Assembly (NCBI GenBank): GCA_031284065.1
Contig: JAITAP010000257.1
Location: 1 to 13,973, forward strand
DNA from: Prevotellaceae bacterium
GTDB lineage: Bacteria; Bacteroidota; Bacteroidia; Bacteroidales; UBA932
Length of the DNA: 13,973 bases
Reading direction: 5' to 3'
Position numbers and translations under genes: made by a program. Of this stretch, positions 13,837 through 13,973 are shown one piece after another. The notes beneath the pieces were generated by a model. The model was given only the letters and a program-made list of their open reading frames with translations. It did no database searches and was not told the DNA's origin. Numbering within the stretch: position 1 is the first letter of the stretch; each line of letters opens with the position of its first letter.

Positions 13837-13973
13837 ATGAAGCAGGTAAATTCGATGAAAAAAACACTTGCGTGCACCGCCGCCATGCTTTTGTGCTGCC
13901 ACGCAGCCGTGCACGCGCAGGCGTGGACGCTGGAGAGGTGCATTGAGCACGCCATTGCCAACAACCTGAGCAT
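13837..13973 (+). CDS. TolC-family outer-membrane efflux protein, N-terminal fragment (partial)
   Basis: The gene runs off the right edge after 45 codons. After MKQVNS comes a signal peptide (MKKTLACTAAMLLCCHAAVHAQA) and then WTLERCIEHAIANNLS, the usual opening of the mature TolC/OMF family in Bacteroidetes. Members form a trimeric channel across the outer membrane and periplasm. ATG 13855 gives the neater signal peptide and has an AGG a suitable distance upstream; ATG 13837 is the first in-frame start, 4 bp after the adaptor stop. Either is possible. Downstream, one would expect the rest of this gene and an ABC or RND pump. Confidence 0.88.
   Translation, partial: MKQVNSMKKTLACTAAMLLCCHAAVHAQAWTLERCIEHAIANNLS

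Overview
This window is ordinary chromosomal DNA from a member of the Bacteroidetes, most likely a Bacteroidales-type bacterium. The lineage is inferred from several signs. Promoters of the TTTG / ~19 bp / TAnnTTTG type lie upstream of several genes, and Shine-Dalgarno sites are weak. There is a GSCFA-family protein, a SPOR-domain lipoprotein, a short Bacteroidetes-style chorismate synthase, and AT-rich heptanucleotide microrepeats between genes. Base composition is moderate in the genes and AT-rich between them.

Layout. (1) 1-1374: the end of L-rhamnose isomerase (rhaA) and a complete L-rhamnose:H+ symporter (rhaT), separated by inverted arrays of a 7-bp repeat and closed by a strong intrinsic terminator. 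(2) 1375-1731: a non-coding interval with nested inverted repeats. (3) 1732-3723, plus strand: a SpoU/TrmH RNA 2'-O-methyltransferase, a TlpA/ResA-like thioredoxin lipoprotein and a zinc-ribbon Nudix hydrolase. (4) 6188-3742, minus strand: a probable operon of a GSCFA protein, a small zinc-ribbon membrane protein and the DNA-processing protein DprA. (5) 6461-8440: gyrB, divergent from (4). (6) 8576-9235: a SPOR lipoprotein whose SPOR fold appears to be split by about 75 acidic residues, followed by an intrinsic terminator. (7) 9403-11401: chorismate synthase (aroC) and an AEC-family permease. (8) 12131-11379, minus strand: a PlsC-type acyltransferase whose 3' end overlaps the permease tail to tail. 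(9) 12132-12725: a non-coding interval with a two-copy 48-bp tandem repeat and the promoter of the last unit. (10) 12726-13973: an HlyD/MacA-type periplasmic adaptor and the start of a TolC-family outer-membrane protein, forming an efflux operon that runs off the window.

Most genes are housekeeping: sugar uptake, rRNA modification, DNA uptake and topology, aromatic biosynthesis, phospholipid synthesis and export. I found no phage, transposase, CRISPR-Cas or defence island. The most unusual items are the acidic insertion inside the SPOR domain, the inverted-repeat element after rhaT, the 48-bp tandem repeat before the efflux operon, and two genes whose promoter -7 box ends exactly 4 nt before the start codon, which suggests leaderless mRNAs.
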